DNA from: Flavobacterium phycosphaerae
Lineage (GTDB): Bacteria > Bacteroidota > Bacteroidia > Flavobacteriales > Flavobacteriaceae
Assembly: GCF_010119235.1 (NCBI RefSeq)
Contig: NZ_JAAATZ010000001.1
Location: forward strand, 960,501 to 1,024,500
Reading direction: 5' to 3'
Length of the DNA stretch: 64,000 bases
Part shown: piece after piece, positions 17,679-27,713 of the stretch
How positions within the stretch are numbered: position 1 is the first letter of the stretch
Layout of the letters: every line of letters starts with the position of its first letter
Made by a program: the position numbers and the translations under genes
Notes under the pieces: generated by a model
The model's input: the letters and a program-made list of their open reading frames with translations, nothing else
The model's database searches: none
Told to the model about the DNA's origin: nothing

Positions 17679-18188
17679 ATGACTCCAAAACATCCTTCTG
17701 AATCGCTAACCATTTTAACCGATTTAGTTTTACCAAGTGAAACCAACCCTTTGAATAATCTTTTTGGTGGTGAATTGTTGGCCCGAATGGACAGAGCTGC
17801 CAGTATTGCCGCCCGAAGACATTCCCGCCGAATTACGGTTACCGCTTCGGTAAATCACGTAGCCTTTAATCGTTCTATTCCTTTGGGAAGTGTTGTTACT
17901 GTTGAAGCTAAAGTATCACGCGCCTTTAATTCTTCGATGGAGATTTTCTTAGATGTTTGGATTGAAGACAGAGAATCGGGTATCAGAACCAAAGCGAATG
18001 AAGCCATTTACACGTTTGTTGCCGTTAATGAAACCGGAAATCCGGTAAGTGTTCCTCCTATTATTCCCGAAACAGAACTGGAAAAAGAACGCTATGATGC
18101 GGCGTTAAGAAGAAAACAGTTGAGTTTGGTTTTAGCCGGAAAAATGAATCCGCATGACGCGACTGAACTAAAAGCACTATTCTTATAA
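17679..18188 (+). CDS. Acyl-CoA thioesterase (hotdog fold)
   Basis: 169 residues, a single hotdog domain of the YciA/cytosolic acyl-CoA hydrolase type. The signature NNLFGGELLARMDRAASIAA holds the catalytic-region Asn and the Gly-Gly-rich turn before the central helix, and VTASVNHVAFNRSIPLGSVV forms the following strands. It hydrolyses acyl-CoA to free fatty acid and CoA; chain-length preference cannot be told. It has its own promoter and a shared bidirectional terminator. Confidence 0.9.
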   Translation: MTPKHPSESLTILTDLVLPSETNPLNNLFGGELLARMDRAASIAARRHSRRITVTASVNHVAFNRSIPLGSVVTVEAKVSRAFNSSMEIFLDVWIEDRESGIRTKANEAIYTFVAVNETGNPVSVPPIIPETELEKERYDAALRRKQLSLVLAGKMNPHDATELKALFL

Positions 18189-18191
18189 TAA

Positions 18192-18222
18192 AAAAAGCCC
18201 TGATAACTCAGGGCTTTTTTAT
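18192..18222. terminator. Bidirectional terminator
   Basis: AAAAGCCCTGA and TCAGGGCTTTT form an 11-bp stem with a short loop between convergent genes; A- and T-tracts flank it on both sides. Confidence 0.9.
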
Positions 18223-19484
18223 TACATATTAAATAACCACGAAGCCGGATTATTATAGGTTGTATTTTGAAGAATCAAGAATTTCAAAATGGTTTTACCG
18301 GTATCACCATTCGTTCTGATTTTGCCCAACGTTTCTTTGGTTGACACTTTATCACCAACACTAACATTTACGCTACTCAAATTTTGATACACCGTAAAAA
18401 AGTCTCCATGCTGAATAAAGACCGCAATATTCAACGGGGATAATTTAATTACCTTAGTCACTTCTCCGCCAAAAACCGCTCTGGCTGAAGCACCGTTTTC
18501 GGTCGTGATTTCAACACCACTATTATGAACCGTCAAGGTTTTATATACCGGATGCGGTTGGTCTCCGTAAGGCAATGTCACCACCCCTTTTTCTACCGGC
18601 CATGGTAGTTTTCCTTTGTTGGCTCTGAAATTATTGGCCACTAACTGTCCTTCTGATGTTAATACAATCTTGGCCGAACTTTCTACGGCTTTGGTGTCTG
18701 CAGCTGATGTTGTTTTAGGATTGGCTTTGGCTTTAGCTGCGGCTGTTTTTTTATTGGCGGCTGCAATAGTTTCTCGAATTAATTTTTGAATTTGAGCATC
18801 AATCTTTTTCGTTTCCTGTTGCTTTTTCTTGATTTCGGCAACAATTTTTCCTTTGTCTTTTTTGATTTGATTGGCTATTTTTTCTTGCTCTTGCTTTTCT
18901 TTTTCCAGGTCTTGTTTTTCCTTTTCATTTTCAGCAATTAGTTTTTCTTTGTCCGTTTTTTGCGCGCCAATCTTCACGTTATAGTTTTCTAACTGAAGGG
19001 TTTTCCCTTTTATTTCTTCGCCTTGCATTTTTCGGTAACTCGCATATTGCTTCATATACTGAGCTCTTTTATACGCTTGAAGAAAATTTTGTGAAGACAA
19101 TAAGAACATAGCTCTACTTTGTTCCGAACGACTCTTATAGGACTTTAAAATCATCTCAGCATAATCTTTTCTGAGTTCTTCTAAATCGCGGTTGAGTTGG
19201 TTTATTTTAAGTTGGTTAACATAAATATCATTGCTCAGCAACTTGGTTTGCTTTTCGGTGGTTTTAATCAGTTTTTCTTTTAAACCAATTTTTTCCTTTT
19301 GAATCATTAATTGTGACACAACCGATTTCTCTTTGCTCTTCATCGATTGCAGCAATTGCTCTTTTTCCTGGATTTCCAATTGAATTTTAGCTTTTCGTTC
19401 CTCCAATTGTTCTTGTGTTGGCGGTTGACTCCACATAGGTGTAGCTAAACAAAAAAATAAAAAAAGTAAAAAGAATCTCGGCAT
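18222..19484 (-). CDS. EnvC-like murein hydrolase activator with degenerate LytM (M23) domain
   Basis: 420 residues from MPRFFLLFLFFCLATPMWSQ, a signal peptide; an upstream in-frame ATG (19544) would overlap the previous gene. Residues 25-245 are a long coiled coil and the C-terminal 120 residues a LytM/M23 domain. The zinc site is degenerate: HxxxD is HNSGVE (His320 kept, Asp replaced by Glu), the catalytic His of YxHL is Asn368 in YQNL, and the HLHF motif is replaced by ILKF near residue 400. As in E. coli EnvC, this points to a non-enzymatic activator of N-acetylmuramoyl amidases at division. Confidence 0.88.
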   Translation of the reverse strand: MPRFFLLFLFFCLATPMWSQPPTQEQLEERKAKIQLEIQEKEQLLQSMKSKEKSVVSQLMIQKEKIGLKEKLIKTTEKQTKLLSNDIYVNQLKINQLNRDLEELRKDYAEMILKSYKSRSEQSRAMFLLSSQNFLQAYKRAQYMKQYASYRKMQGEEIKGKTLQLENYNVKIGAQKTDKEKLIAENEKEKQDLEKEKQEQEKIANQIKKDKGKIVAEIKKKQQETKKIDAQIQKLIRETIAAANKKTAAAKAKANPKTTSAADTKAVESSAKIVLTSEGQLVANNFRANKGKLPWPVEKGVVTLPYGDQPHPVYKTLTVHNSGVEITTENGASARAVFGGEVTKVIKLSPLNIAVFIQHGDFFTVYQNLSSVNVSVGDKVSTKETLGKIRTNGDTGKTILKFLILQNTTYNNPASWLFNM

Positions 19485-19506
19485 GGTGCTGGTTATTTTG
19501 GCTAAT

Positions 19507-20271
19507 TTACTTAATAAAAATTCTTTCATAATCTTCCGGAACACTATAAGGGAAAGAAAGATCTTCGTTGAATGTTATGTTATTATAATCAATTGAAATT
19601 TCTGTTTTTGCTGCTTGTTGAAAGGCATTAATCAACAAACTTGCCGGAAGATAGGTTGATGAAACTTCCTGAAAATTTGGATAATTCACTTCAAACTCTC
19701 TCTCTTTTAGCGGTTGGTTTATCTCTTGTTTCTTAAGCAAATAACGCTCTCCTTCAAACCAAAAAGACTTTTCTGTCTGGTTTTCAAATGTATTTAATTT
19801 ATAAAACTTTTCAACGATGGCACTGGTATAATTTCCTTTGGCTAAATCGTCTATTGGTTTTCCCAATAACATGTTTTGCACTTTTTGAAAATCTAAATCG
19901 GTGCCCAACCATTTGCTTAGTGAAGCATAATCGCCTTCAAAAAAAGTACCGTTGATTTTTTCATAATACTTTACTTCATTGGGGGTAATCAAAGCTTTGG
20001 CCATAGTTATGCCTAAAAAACGAATGCTTACCAATATCTTCTCGTCTTTCTTAATTTTGATTTCGGCTGAGACATTCTGTGATTGCTTTTCATCTTTGTA
20101 CTTGGCGCTGGCTCTAATGTATAACGACGAAAAATCGATTTTATTATTGTAATGATTTTGAATTATTTTTTCCGAACTTAAAACATCACTGGCTTTTCCT
20201 TCGTTTAAAACCGCTTTTGTTTTACAAGAAACTAGTAAAAGAACTAACAACACACAACCTAATTTTTTCAT
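19507..20271 (-). CDS. DUF4292 lipoprotein
   Basis: 254 residues. The signal peptide ends in a lipobox at Cys16 (LLVSC). The mature part fits DUF4292, a LolA/LolB-like beta-rich family of Bacteroidota envelopes (SSLYIRASAKYKDE, ISIRFLGITMAKALITPNEV-like blocks). A role in lipoprotein or lipid handling is inferred from the fold only. Its start overlaps the upstream TPR gene stop by 1 bp and the EnvC-like gene follows 22 bp later, so the three probably work in the same envelope process. Confidence 0.85.
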   Translation of the reverse strand: MKKLGCVLLVLLLVSCKTKAVLNEGKASDVLSSEKIIQNHYNNKIDFSSLYIRASAKYKDEKQSQNVSAEIKIKKDEKILVSIRFLGITMAKALITPNEVKYYEKINGTFFEGDYASLSKWLGTDLDFQKVQNMLLGKPIDDLAKGNYTSAIVEKFYKLNTFENQTEKSFWFEGERYLLKKQEINQPLKEREFEVNYPNFQEVSSTYLPASLLINAFQQAAKTEISIDYNNITFNEDLSFPYSVPEDYERIFIK

Positions 20272-21623
20272 TACTTCTTTTGTTTATTAATAAGCTCGTT
20301 GGCTTTGGTAAAATACTTTTCTTTCTTTTTCATGTCGCCCAAACCATTGTAAGCTTCACCTAATTGGATGTTGAAATTAATCTCCAAAGCAGTATCATCA
20401 ATAACAAAATCTAAACCGGTTTCTAATTGATTTGCCGCTTTCTTGAAACTCTTCAGTTGATTATTCGCCAAGCCGGCATAGTAATAAAACTGAGGTTGTG
20501 TCGGGAAAAACTGCATCAACTCTTCGGCTTTTTTCGCTACGGTTTCAAACTGTTGGGTTTCGGTATACGATTGAAGCAACAACTGCTGGGTTTCAACATC
20601 ATCCTGACTGCTTTTTAAGTGCATTTCAAAATACTTAGCGGCTTTGGCCCAGTTGGCTTTTGAAAAATAGAACTTACCGATTTCTTTAGCTACTTTTATT
20701 TCTTTATCGTTGTCAAAATAGGAAATGGCTTTGTCTAAATCCGTTTCGTATTTCGGATTGTTTTTGGCAAAAATCAGAAACTCATTCAGCATTCGGTGCT
20801 TGATTTTTTGGTCAATTTTTTTGCTGGGCAAGACAATATTCATGGCTTTAACCGCATTATCACCATCATTATTATTCAAATGAAATTTAAACAAACTCAC
20901 TTGAGCCCAATCGGAAGTTGGAATGGCCGCTTCTAATTTCTTAGCAATTTCCATAGCCTTTTCTTCCTGATTGCTTTGCGAATACATGTAAATCAGAGCA
21001 ATATAATTAGATTCATCTTTCGGGTTTTTCTTGATTTGGTCCAAAAGATTATTCTTTTCTGCGGATTGGTATTTGGCGTCTTTTAAAATATCGGCTTTAT
21101 ACAATTCGCGTTTGTCGGTTTTGCCGTATTTATCATTCAACTCATTGATGAGATCAAGAGCCTTGTCAAATTGCTGCGTATTCATATACAATGAAGTCAA
21201 ATCTTCTTTGTATTCTTCTTTAAATTCTACTAATTTTTCAACAATAGGAATGGCTTTGTTGTAGTCGCGCTGTTCATAGCAAACGTCGTACATTCCTACC
21301 CAAGCCCAACGGTTTTTGGGATCCATTTTGGTGACTTTTTCGAAATTATCGTAAGCCTCTTTGTATTTCTTTTGCGCTAAATAATTTTTACCCAGTTCAA
21401 AGTAAACGATAGGATCTTCAGGATTGGCTTCTTCACATTTTCGGAGTGATTCTATGGCTTTATCATAGTTTTCAATCCCTTTTTGTTTTAACGCTTCATA
21501 AAAATTATCTTCAAATCCATGATCTAAGACCACCACTTCGTTTGGTTCGGTTTGAGCCAAAAGCAGATTAGGAACAGCAATTGTTCCTAATAACAGCAAT
21601 CCATAAACTTGAAGTTTTTTCAT
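20271..21623 (-). CDS. Periplasmic TPR-repeat protein
   Basis: 450 residues with a signal peptide (about 1-23, ending LLAQ) and tetratricopeptide-like repeats over most of the length; clear units begin near residues 50 (IESLRKCEEANPEDPIVYFE), 85 (AYDNFEKVTKMDPKNRWAWV) and 330-410. TPR proteins are scaffolds for protein complexes. It sits in an operon between a sugar nucleotidyltransferase and the DUF4292 lipoprotein, so a role in envelope assembly is likely. A 1-bp overlap links it to the next gene. Confidence 0.85.
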   Translation of the reverse strand: MKKLQVYGLLLLGTIAVPNLLLAQTEPNEVVVLDHGFEDNFYEALKQKGIENYDKAIESLRKCEEANPEDPIVYFELGKNYLAQKKYKEAYDNFEKVTKMDPKNRWAWVGMYDVCYEQRDYNKAIPIVEKLVEFKEEYKEDLTSLYMNTQQFDKALDLINELNDKYGKTDKRELYKADILKDAKYQSAEKNNLLDQIKKNPKDESNYIALIYMYSQSNQEEKAMEIAKKLEAAIPTSDWAQVSLFKFHLNNNDGDNAVKAMNIVLPSKKIDQKIKHRMLNEFLIFAKNNPKYETDLDKAISYFDNDKEIKVAKEIGKFYFSKANWAKAAKYFEMHLKSSQDDVETQQLLLQSYTETQQFETVAKKAEELMQFFPTQPQFYYYAGLANNQLKSFKKAANQLETGLDFVIDDTALEINFNIQLGEAYNGLGDMKKKEKYFTKANELINKQKK

Positions 21624-21630
21624 TTTTGTT

Positions 21631-22641
21631 TTATTCTAAAACTGAATAATCGCCAATACTGATACTGGTAAAATCACCATCAAAACTGGCATGATTTCCT
21701 ATCATTGCATTGTCTAAATGAGCATTTTTAATATGAGCATGGGTTTGCACCAAGCTATTTTTAATTACTGTATTTTGAATGTGACATCCCTCTCCCAAAG
21801 AAACATTGGGACCAACAGTGGCATTAATTAGTATCACATTTTTTCCAATATAACAAGGTGGGATGATGGTTGAGTTCTCTTGCTTTACGTCATAATCAAT
21901 CAAATGCTCCCCATCATTGTGCAAAAAGCCCAACATTCTGGAATTAGTCTCCACGGTTACATCTTTGTTACCACAGTCCATCCATTCGTCAACCTTGCCC
22001 GGCACAAATTTCATGCCTTTTGCCATCATTTGTTTAATTCCATCATTAATTTGGTATTCGCCGCCGTGAATGATGTTGTTATCTAAAACCGATTGTAGTT
22101 CATTTTTTAAGACCGCAACATCTTTAAAGTAATAAATACCGATGACCGCAAGATCTGAAACAAACTCTTTTGGTTTTTCAACTAATTCAATTATTTCGTT
22201 CGCTTCATTTAAGTTGATTACTCCAAACGCTTCTGGATGTTCAACTTGCTTAACCCAAATAACGCTGTCGGCGGTTGTATCTAAATCAAAATCGGCACGA
22301 ATTAACGTATCAGCATAAGCAATTACAGCCGGACCGCTTAAAGAATCTTTAGCACACATGATAGCGTGTCCCGTTCCAAGTGCTTCATTTTGATAGTAAA
22401 TGGTTCCTTTGGCTCCTAATTTTTGGGCTATGGCTATTAAATCTTCTTCTACTTTTTTGCCAAAAGTTTCATGAATGATGAAAGCCACTTCGTCAATTTT
22501 TTGATTCAAGACCCCGGCAATATCTTCTACTAATCGGTGTACAATTGGTTTCCCTGCTATGGGAATTAGTGGTTTTGGAATCGTTAAGGTATGTGGGCGA
22601 AGACGCGAACCACGTCCTGCCATAGGAACTATTATTTTCAT
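21631..22641 (-). CDS. Sugar-phosphate nucleotidyltransferase
   Basis: 336 residues. The N-terminal nucleotidyltransferase domain opens with the activating motif MAGRGSRLRPHTLTIPKPLI (GXGXRLXPXTXXXPK). The C-terminal quarter (about 250-336) shows hexapeptide repeats of a left-handed beta-helix (NATVGPNVSLGEGCHIQNTV). Such enzymes make NDP-sugars such as dTDP-glucose or GDP-mannose; the nucleotide and sugar cannot be assigned from sequence alone. It lies with a flippase and dut upstream. Confidence 0.9.
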   Translation of the reverse strand: MKIIVPMAGRGSRLRPHTLTIPKPLIPIAGKPIVHRLVEDIAGVLNQKIDEVAFIIHETFGKKVEEDLIAIAQKLGAKGTIYYQNEALGTGHAIMCAKDSLSGPAVIAYADTLIRADFDLDTTADSVIWVKQVEHPEAFGVINLNEANEIIELVEKPKEFVSDLAVIGIYYFKDVAVLKNELQSVLDNNIIHGGEYQINDGIKQMMAKGMKFVPGKVDEWMDCGNKDVTVETNSRMLGFLHNDGEHLIDYDVKQENSTIIPPCYIGKNVILINATVGPNVSLGEGCHIQNTVIKNSLVQTHAHIKNAHLDNAMIGNHASFDGDFTSISIGDYSVLE

Positions 22642-22663
22642 TTTTTATGCTTTGATTTATTTT

Positions 22664-23098
22664 TTATTTCACGCCGGTGCTTCCAAAACCGCCTTCACCT
22701 CTAGAAGTTTCGGACAGTTCTTCTACTGCAATCCATTCGGCGCGTTCATGTTTAGCAATGATTAATTGTGCTATTCTTTCGCCGTTTTCTACCACGAAAT
22801 TTTCATTTGATAAATTTACTAAAATCACACCGATTTCCCCACGATAATCAGCATCAACTGTTCCGGGAGAATTTAGTACAGTTATTCCTTTTTTGGCTGC
22901 TAACCCGCTTCTTGGTCTTACTTGAGCTTCGTATCCAATAGGTAACTCAATGAACAAACCTGTTTTTACAATAGCTCTTTCTAAAGGTTTAAGGGTGATT
23001 GGTTCAACTAAATTGGCGCGCAAATCCATTCCTGCTGAGGCGATGGTTTCATAATTGGGCAATTCGTGTTGCGATTTGTTGATGATTTTTATTTGCAT
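22664..23098 (-). CDS. dut: dUTP diphosphatase
   Basis: 144 residues, the normal length for trimeric dUTPase. All five motifs are present: [40 protein letters not shown] and [10 protein letters not shown]. It hydrolyses dUTP to dUMP, limiting uracil in DNA and feeding thymidylate synthesis. It is 3 bp downstream of the flippase gene, so it is co-expressed with envelope genes, an arrangement kept in many flavobacteria. Confidence 0.97.
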   Translation of the reverse strand: MQIKIINKSQHELPNYETIASAGMDLRANLVEPITLKPLERAIVKTGLFIELPIGYEAQVRPRSGLAAKKGITVLNSPGTVDADYRGEIGVILVNLSNENFVVENGERIAQLIIAKHERAEWIAVEELSETSRGEGGFGSTGVK

Positions 23099-23101
23099 GG
23101 T

Positions 23102-24559
23102 TTATTTTCGTTTGGCTATTCTAACTAAGGTTTCTTTTTCGTTATGATAAATGAAATACAAGAACAGCGATAGTATTACTATTTTTAAAAGATAATTTTC
23201 TCTGACATAAGGAATGTAAAACGAGAGTGCCGACAGTACTACGATTAATCCTAAATAACTAAATATTTTCGGGAAATCATAGGGAATCGGGTATTGTTTT
23301 TTTCCCATTTGATAGGAAATAATCATCATGCTTCCATAAGCAGCTATGGTGGCAATGGCCGAACCGTAATAACTCATGGTTGGAATTAAAATGAAATTAA
23401 GTGCCAACGTTACTGCTGCCCCTACCAAAGAAATATAAGCTCCTACTCTGGTTTTGTCGATTAGCTTGTACCAAACCGATAAGTTGGTATATATGCCGAG
23501 GAAGAAATTGGCCAAAACGATCAGCGGTACTACTTTCATGGCGTCCCAATATTCATCATTAGGCACTAGAACTCTTTTCAATAAATCGGCAAAAACGATG
23601 ACAAACAAACAAATGAACGATCCGAAAATGACAAAGTATTTGGTAATGGTAGCATAGGTTTGCTGTGCATTTTCGTTGCTGGCGTGACTGAAGAAAAACG
23701 GTTCGATTCCGAGAGTGTACGCTGTTCGAAACAACACCATAAACAAGCCTAACTTGTAACAAGCCGAATAGGCTCCAATATCGGCTTTACTGACATGCAT
23801 TTTTTCTAACAGAATTTTATCGAAATGTTCGTTGATGGCAAAAGCAATTCCGGCAATTAAAATCGGGAAGGCGTAGTTCATCATTTTCTTCCAAAGCGCA
23901 TAATCAAACTTGCCTTTAAGTTGAAAATAATCCGGAGAAAGCACCAAGAATGTAATCAGACTGGCGATTACATTGGAGATAAAAATATAGCCTATTTGGA
24001 AATGGTCATAGTAAATAGTATGCCAAAAACCACTGGCGTTTCCTTCGGCTAGTTTGGGTAAAGCCAATAAGAAAAAAACATTCAGACATAGATTCAGCAT
24101 TACGTTGCCAATCTTAATCGCAGCGTACACCATAGGCCTTTTATTGGCTCTGAGTTTGGAAAATGGGATCACCGCCAAGGCATCGAGTACTAATATCCAA
24201 ACTGTATAAGTTATATATTGCGGGTCAATGCCGGTATATAATGAGATGGTTTTACGGAACAAAATACCGCTAGCCAAAAAGAGTAATGACGACCAAAAAA
24301 TAGAAATGGTAGCAGTAGAAATTACTTTCTTCTTATCGGTTTCCAAATTGTAAAAGCGGAAGAATGCCGTTTCCATTCCATAAGACAAAACCACATTCAA
24401 AAACACCAAGTAAGCGAAGATAATGGAGACTTCACCAAACTCTCCTTTGGGCAACACTTTTACATACAACGGATTGAGTAAAAAACTCAGCATGCGCGGA
24501 AAAACCGTGGCTAATCCGTAAATGGCAGTTTGTTTGAATAGGTTTTTATATAGACTCAA
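23102..24559 (-). CDS. Polysaccharide flippase (MOP/Wzx family)
   Basis: 485 residues with about 14 predicted membrane helices and a positively charged N-terminus (SLYKNLFKQTAIYGLATVFP). This matches the multidrug/oligosaccharidyl-lipid/polysaccharide exporter family, which moves lipid-linked sugars across the inner membrane. The start is TTG at 24559; a stop codon lies in frame a few codons upstream and no ATG is available. First gene of a six-gene minus-strand unit ending with the EnvC-like gene. The cargo could be an envelope glycan rather than the O-antigen, which has its own Wzx at 58891. Confidence 0.88.
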   Translation of the reverse strand: MSLYKNLFKQTAIYGLATVFPRMLSFLLNPLYVKVLPKGEFGEVSIIFAYLVFLNVVLSYGMETAFFRFYNLETDKKKVISTATISIFWSSLLFLASGILFRKTISLYTGIDPQYITYTVWILVLDALAVIPFSKLRANKRPMVYAAIKIGNVMLNLCLNVFFLLALPKLAEGNASGFWHTIYYDHFQIGYIFISNVIASLITFLVLSPDYFQLKGKFDYALWKKMMNYAFPILIAGIAFAINEHFDKILLEKMHVSKADIGAYSACYKLGLFMVLFRTAYTLGIEPFFFSHASNENAQQTYATITKYFVIFGSFICLFVIVFADLLKRVLVPNDEYWDAMKVVPLIVLANFFLGIYTNLSVWYKLIDKTRVGAYISLVGAAVTLALNFILIPTMSYYGSAIATIAAYGSMMIISYQMGKKQYPIPYDFPKIFSYLGLIVVLSALSFYIPYVRENYLLKIVILSLFLYFIYHNEKETLVRIAKRK

Positions 24560-24588
24560 AGTAATTATTACGCTTTATGAAATAAAAA

Positions 24589-24596
24589 CAAAAGTA
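24589..24596 (-). promoter_or_regulatory. -7 promoter element of the flippase-dut-TPR-EnvC operon
   Basis: Minus-strand TACTTTTG fits TAnnTTTG, 30 bp upstream of the TTG start of the flippase. The next promoter-like signal downstream was not seen before 18222, consistent with a single operon. Confidence 0.55.
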
Positions 24597-24698
24597 ACCA
24601 TTTCTTTGGTTTATGCTTAGTGGTTTTTAGCTAAAAATTTCATTGGAAATAATAAAAACAAAAGCTTTTTACTACATTTACTACATTATATCTTCTTT

Positions 24699-26784
24699 AT
24701 GAAAAATTTCCTTTTTGCTCCTTTGTTCCTCTTCGTTTTCACTTCTGTTTTTAGTCAAAAATATCCCGTAACCAAGATTGTTCCAAACTTGAATACTAAG
24801 TTTAACATTTCTTATCAGGATGACTATTCCTGGCTGGAAAATATGGACTCAGAAGAAATTAAAAGTTGGGCTAATGCTCAAAATGAAACCACCAATACTC
24901 ATTTGGAAGAAGTAAAAAAGAATATGATATTGTTAGAAAAATTAATGAGTATGATACTTATGCCTCCAATAGTCTTCCCAATAAAAAAGAAGCATACTTT
25001 TATACCAAATACATTGTTGATAAGGGTAAACCGAGTGTGTTGTTTTACAGAAAAGAGTTGAATGATCAGGCCGTTGAACTTTTCAATCCGTTTAAAATTT
25101 ACCGAAATACCAGCGCTACTTTGATGAATTACCGCCCATCAAAAAATTCAAAGTATGTGGCCTGTGAGGTTAGCACCAATGGGAGTGATAAACACGAAAT
25201 TCGATTTGTTCCTTTTGACAAAGCCAATATTGCAGATGACATTATACATGATGTTAAGTTTTCAAAAATGGTTTGGAATAAGGACGAAGGGATTTTTATA
25301 TGCGCAACCGCAATCAAAATACCTTTGCAAAAGATTCGACGTATCAATTGTACTACCACAAAATAGGAACGATACAGGAAAATGATAAATTGGTGTTTGA
25401 TGCTACAAAAACCGGCAACAAGTTTACTTATTTTGTTAAAAAAGATCGGCTTATCCTTATCGAATCTGACGATAAGAAACCCAATAAAAACTATTACTAT
25501 ACTTACTTAAACGATGAAGAATATCATTTGCAAAAGTTCTTAGAACTGGATGATTCCAAGTTTGAGTTTCTGAATTATAACAACAATAAGGTCTATTTCT
25601 CAGGAAAAGAGTATGATTGGGGGGAAATTCGGGCTTTTGACCTTTCTAACCAAAATGAAGAAACCGTTTTCATACCACAAATCTATAACCATCTCCTGGT
25701 TAATACTTTTTTTACGGAGGGTTATATTTTTTGCAAATACAAAGCGCTAGAGAAATACTATGTGGTAGCTTATGATGAAACCGGCAAATTTATTCGAAAA
25801 TTTGATACGCCAGAAGGAACAACTTTTGACATGAAGTTTTATGATCCAAAAAGTAACAGTCTTTACATAAGTGTTTACTCTTATACCATTGCGCCTCAAA
25901 ATTTCAAATTAAACATTGGAACAGGAGAGGTTCGGAATTTTTATAACGATTACATTGTTCCAAAAGGAACTCTATTCCCGTTAAATCATTTTATTACCAA
26001 AATCCTTACCGTTAAAAGTCATGATAACAAAGACATACCGGTTACTATAATCTATAAAAAAGGGATTGAATTAAACGGAAACAACCCAACATTGCTTCAG
26101 GCTTATGGTGGATTCGGTTTAATCAGTGAGCCCAATTATGATTCAGCTTTACTGTATTTTTTGGAAAAAGGAGGTGTCTTTTGTTTTGCAGAAATTCGGG
26201 GTGGTGGTGAAAAAGGATTAAAATGGCATAAAGAAGCAATCGGTTTAAAGAAGATGAATTCGTTTAATGACTTCATCGATATTGCTGAATATTTAATAAA
26301 AGAGAAATATACGTCCTCACAAAAACTGGCCATAAGTGGCGGTTCCTACGGCGGCTTGGTGGTAGGCGTGGCCATGACGCAACGTCCCGATTTATTTAAA
26401 GTAGTGATTCCAAAAGTAGGTGTATTTGATATGTTAAAGCTTGACCAATATACCGTAGGGGCTTATCATAAGGATGAATTTGGTAACACGGAAACCAAAG
26501 CTGATTTTGAAAACCTATATTCATATTCTCCATATCACAATATCAAAGAAACTGTAAATTATCCGACAACGTTAATCATAACTTCAGAAAACGATGATCG
26601 TGTACCTCCCTTTCACTCTTATAAGTTTGCCGCTCGATTGCAAAACAGAGCAGCACAAAAAAACCCCATATTTCTCAAAACCATATACGAATCAGGGCAT
26701 TATGGGAAAATCAGCAACTACAAAAGCTATCAAGAAGACAAGGCGGAGTTTTATGACTTTTTACTATATCATTTAAACAAATAA
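24699..26784 (+). pseudogene. Prolyl oligopeptidase (S9 family), interrupted by two frameshifts
   Basis: The gene reads as three overlapping frames: 24699 to about 24919, about 24920 to 25297, and about 25298 to 26784. Adding one A to the A6 run at 24914-24919 and one T to the T5 run at 25293-25297 gives one protein of 695 residues, normal for S9 prolyl oligopeptidases. It has a signal peptide (1-19, ending VFSQ), an N-terminal propeller and a C-terminal alpha/beta hydrolase with the Ser motif GGSYGG, the Asp in SENDDRVPP and the His in ESGHYG, all intact. Peptide bonds after proline are the expected target. Both faults are homopolymer shortfalls and nothing else is damaged, so sequencing error is at least as likely as a true pseudogene. 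Confidence 0.85.
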
Positions 26785-26811
26785 GGCGCTTAATTTCTTA
26801 AACGCCTTATT
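26780..26811. terminator. Bidirectional terminator between S9 peptidase and atpG
   Basis: ATAAGGCG and CGCCTTAT form an 8-bp stem around a 14-nt loop between convergent genes; T-rich sequence follows on the plus strand and weaker on the minus strand. Confidence 0.7.
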
Positions 26812-26832
26812 CTTTATTATTTGAATTTGTAA

Positions 26833-27693
26833 TTATCCTTTCAAAGCCTCAGCTCCACCAACGATTTCAAGGATTTCGTTAGTAATAGCAGCTTGACGTG
26901 CTTTGTTGTAAGTTAATTTCAACTGGTTTCTTAACTCCGTTGCGTTGTCTGTAGCTTTGTGCATAGCCGTCATACGGGCACCGTGCTCAGCAGCAAAAGA
27001 ATCTCTGATGGATTTGTATAACTGTGTTTTCAATGATTTTGGAATCAAGGTCAATACAATTTCTTCTTTTGATGGTTCAAAAATGTAGTCACCACTTGAA
27101 GCCGGCTTATCAGAAGCTATAGGCGCTAATGGCAAAAATTGTTCTGTTTGAACGATTTGAGTTGCTGCATTTTTGAATTGGTTGTAAACAATTTCGATTT
27201 TATCGTAGTCACCGGCAATAAATTTTTCGGTTAACAAATCGGCAATCTCGGCTACATTCTCAAAAGTAAGATTGTCAAACACTTCGCTTTTGTTTGCAAT
27301 AACGGTATTTGATTTTCTGAAAAAGTCATTTCCTTTTTTACCAATAGCAAGAAAATCTACTTGCTTTCCGGCGTACCCTTCAGCAACCACTATAGCTTGC
27401 TTGATTACGTTAGAGTTGAAAGCCCCACACAAACCACGGTTGGATGTAATGGCTACAACTAAAACTTTGTTGATTTCGCGCTGCTTAGTGTATTGTCCAC
27501 CGGCATCTCCATCTAAAGTAGCACTAACGCTTTGCAGTAATTCCGTTAATTTTTCGGCATAAGGTCGCATCGCTGTAATAGCATCTTGTGCTTTTTTCAA
27601 CTTTGCGGCAGATACCATTTTCATCGCCGAGGTGATTTGCATCGTAGATGAAACGGAACTGATTCTGTTACGGATTTCCTTTAAGTTTGCCAT
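26833..27693 (-). CDS. atpG: ATP synthase F1 gamma subunit
   Basis: 286 residues. The gamma subunit is the rotating shaft inside the alpha3-beta3 head. Both conserved ends are present: the N-terminal coiled coil (ISSVSSTMQITSAMKMVSAA) and the C-terminal helix (ATELRNQLKLTYNKARQAAI), with the middle TSNRGLCGAFN block. Last gene of the operon; the 80-bp gap from atpA holds a strong hairpin. Beta (atpD) and epsilon (atpC) do not follow, which is usual for Bacteroidota where they lie elsewhere. Confidence 0.97.
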   Translation of the reverse strand: MANLKEIRNRISSVSSTMQITSAMKMVSAAKLKKAQDAITAMRPYAEKLTELLQSVSATLDGDAGGQYTKQREINKVLVVAITSNRGLCGAFNSNVIKQAIVVAEGYAGKQVDFLAIGKKGNDFFRKSNTVIANKSEVFDNLTFENVAEIADLLTEKFIAGDYDKIEIVYNQFKNAATQIVQTEQFLPLAPIASDKPASSGDYIFEPSKEEIVLTLIPKSLKTQLYKSIRDSFAAEHGARMTAMHKATDNATELRNQLKLTYNKARQAAITNEILEIVGGAEALKG

Positions 27694-27713
27694 AGTTAAT
27701 TTGAAAATTATCG

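Noticed and set aside
24661..24698. TACATTTA upstream of the S9 peptidase as a promoter
   Set aside because: The last base of the -7 motif is off and no -33 element is seen, so it was not listed.
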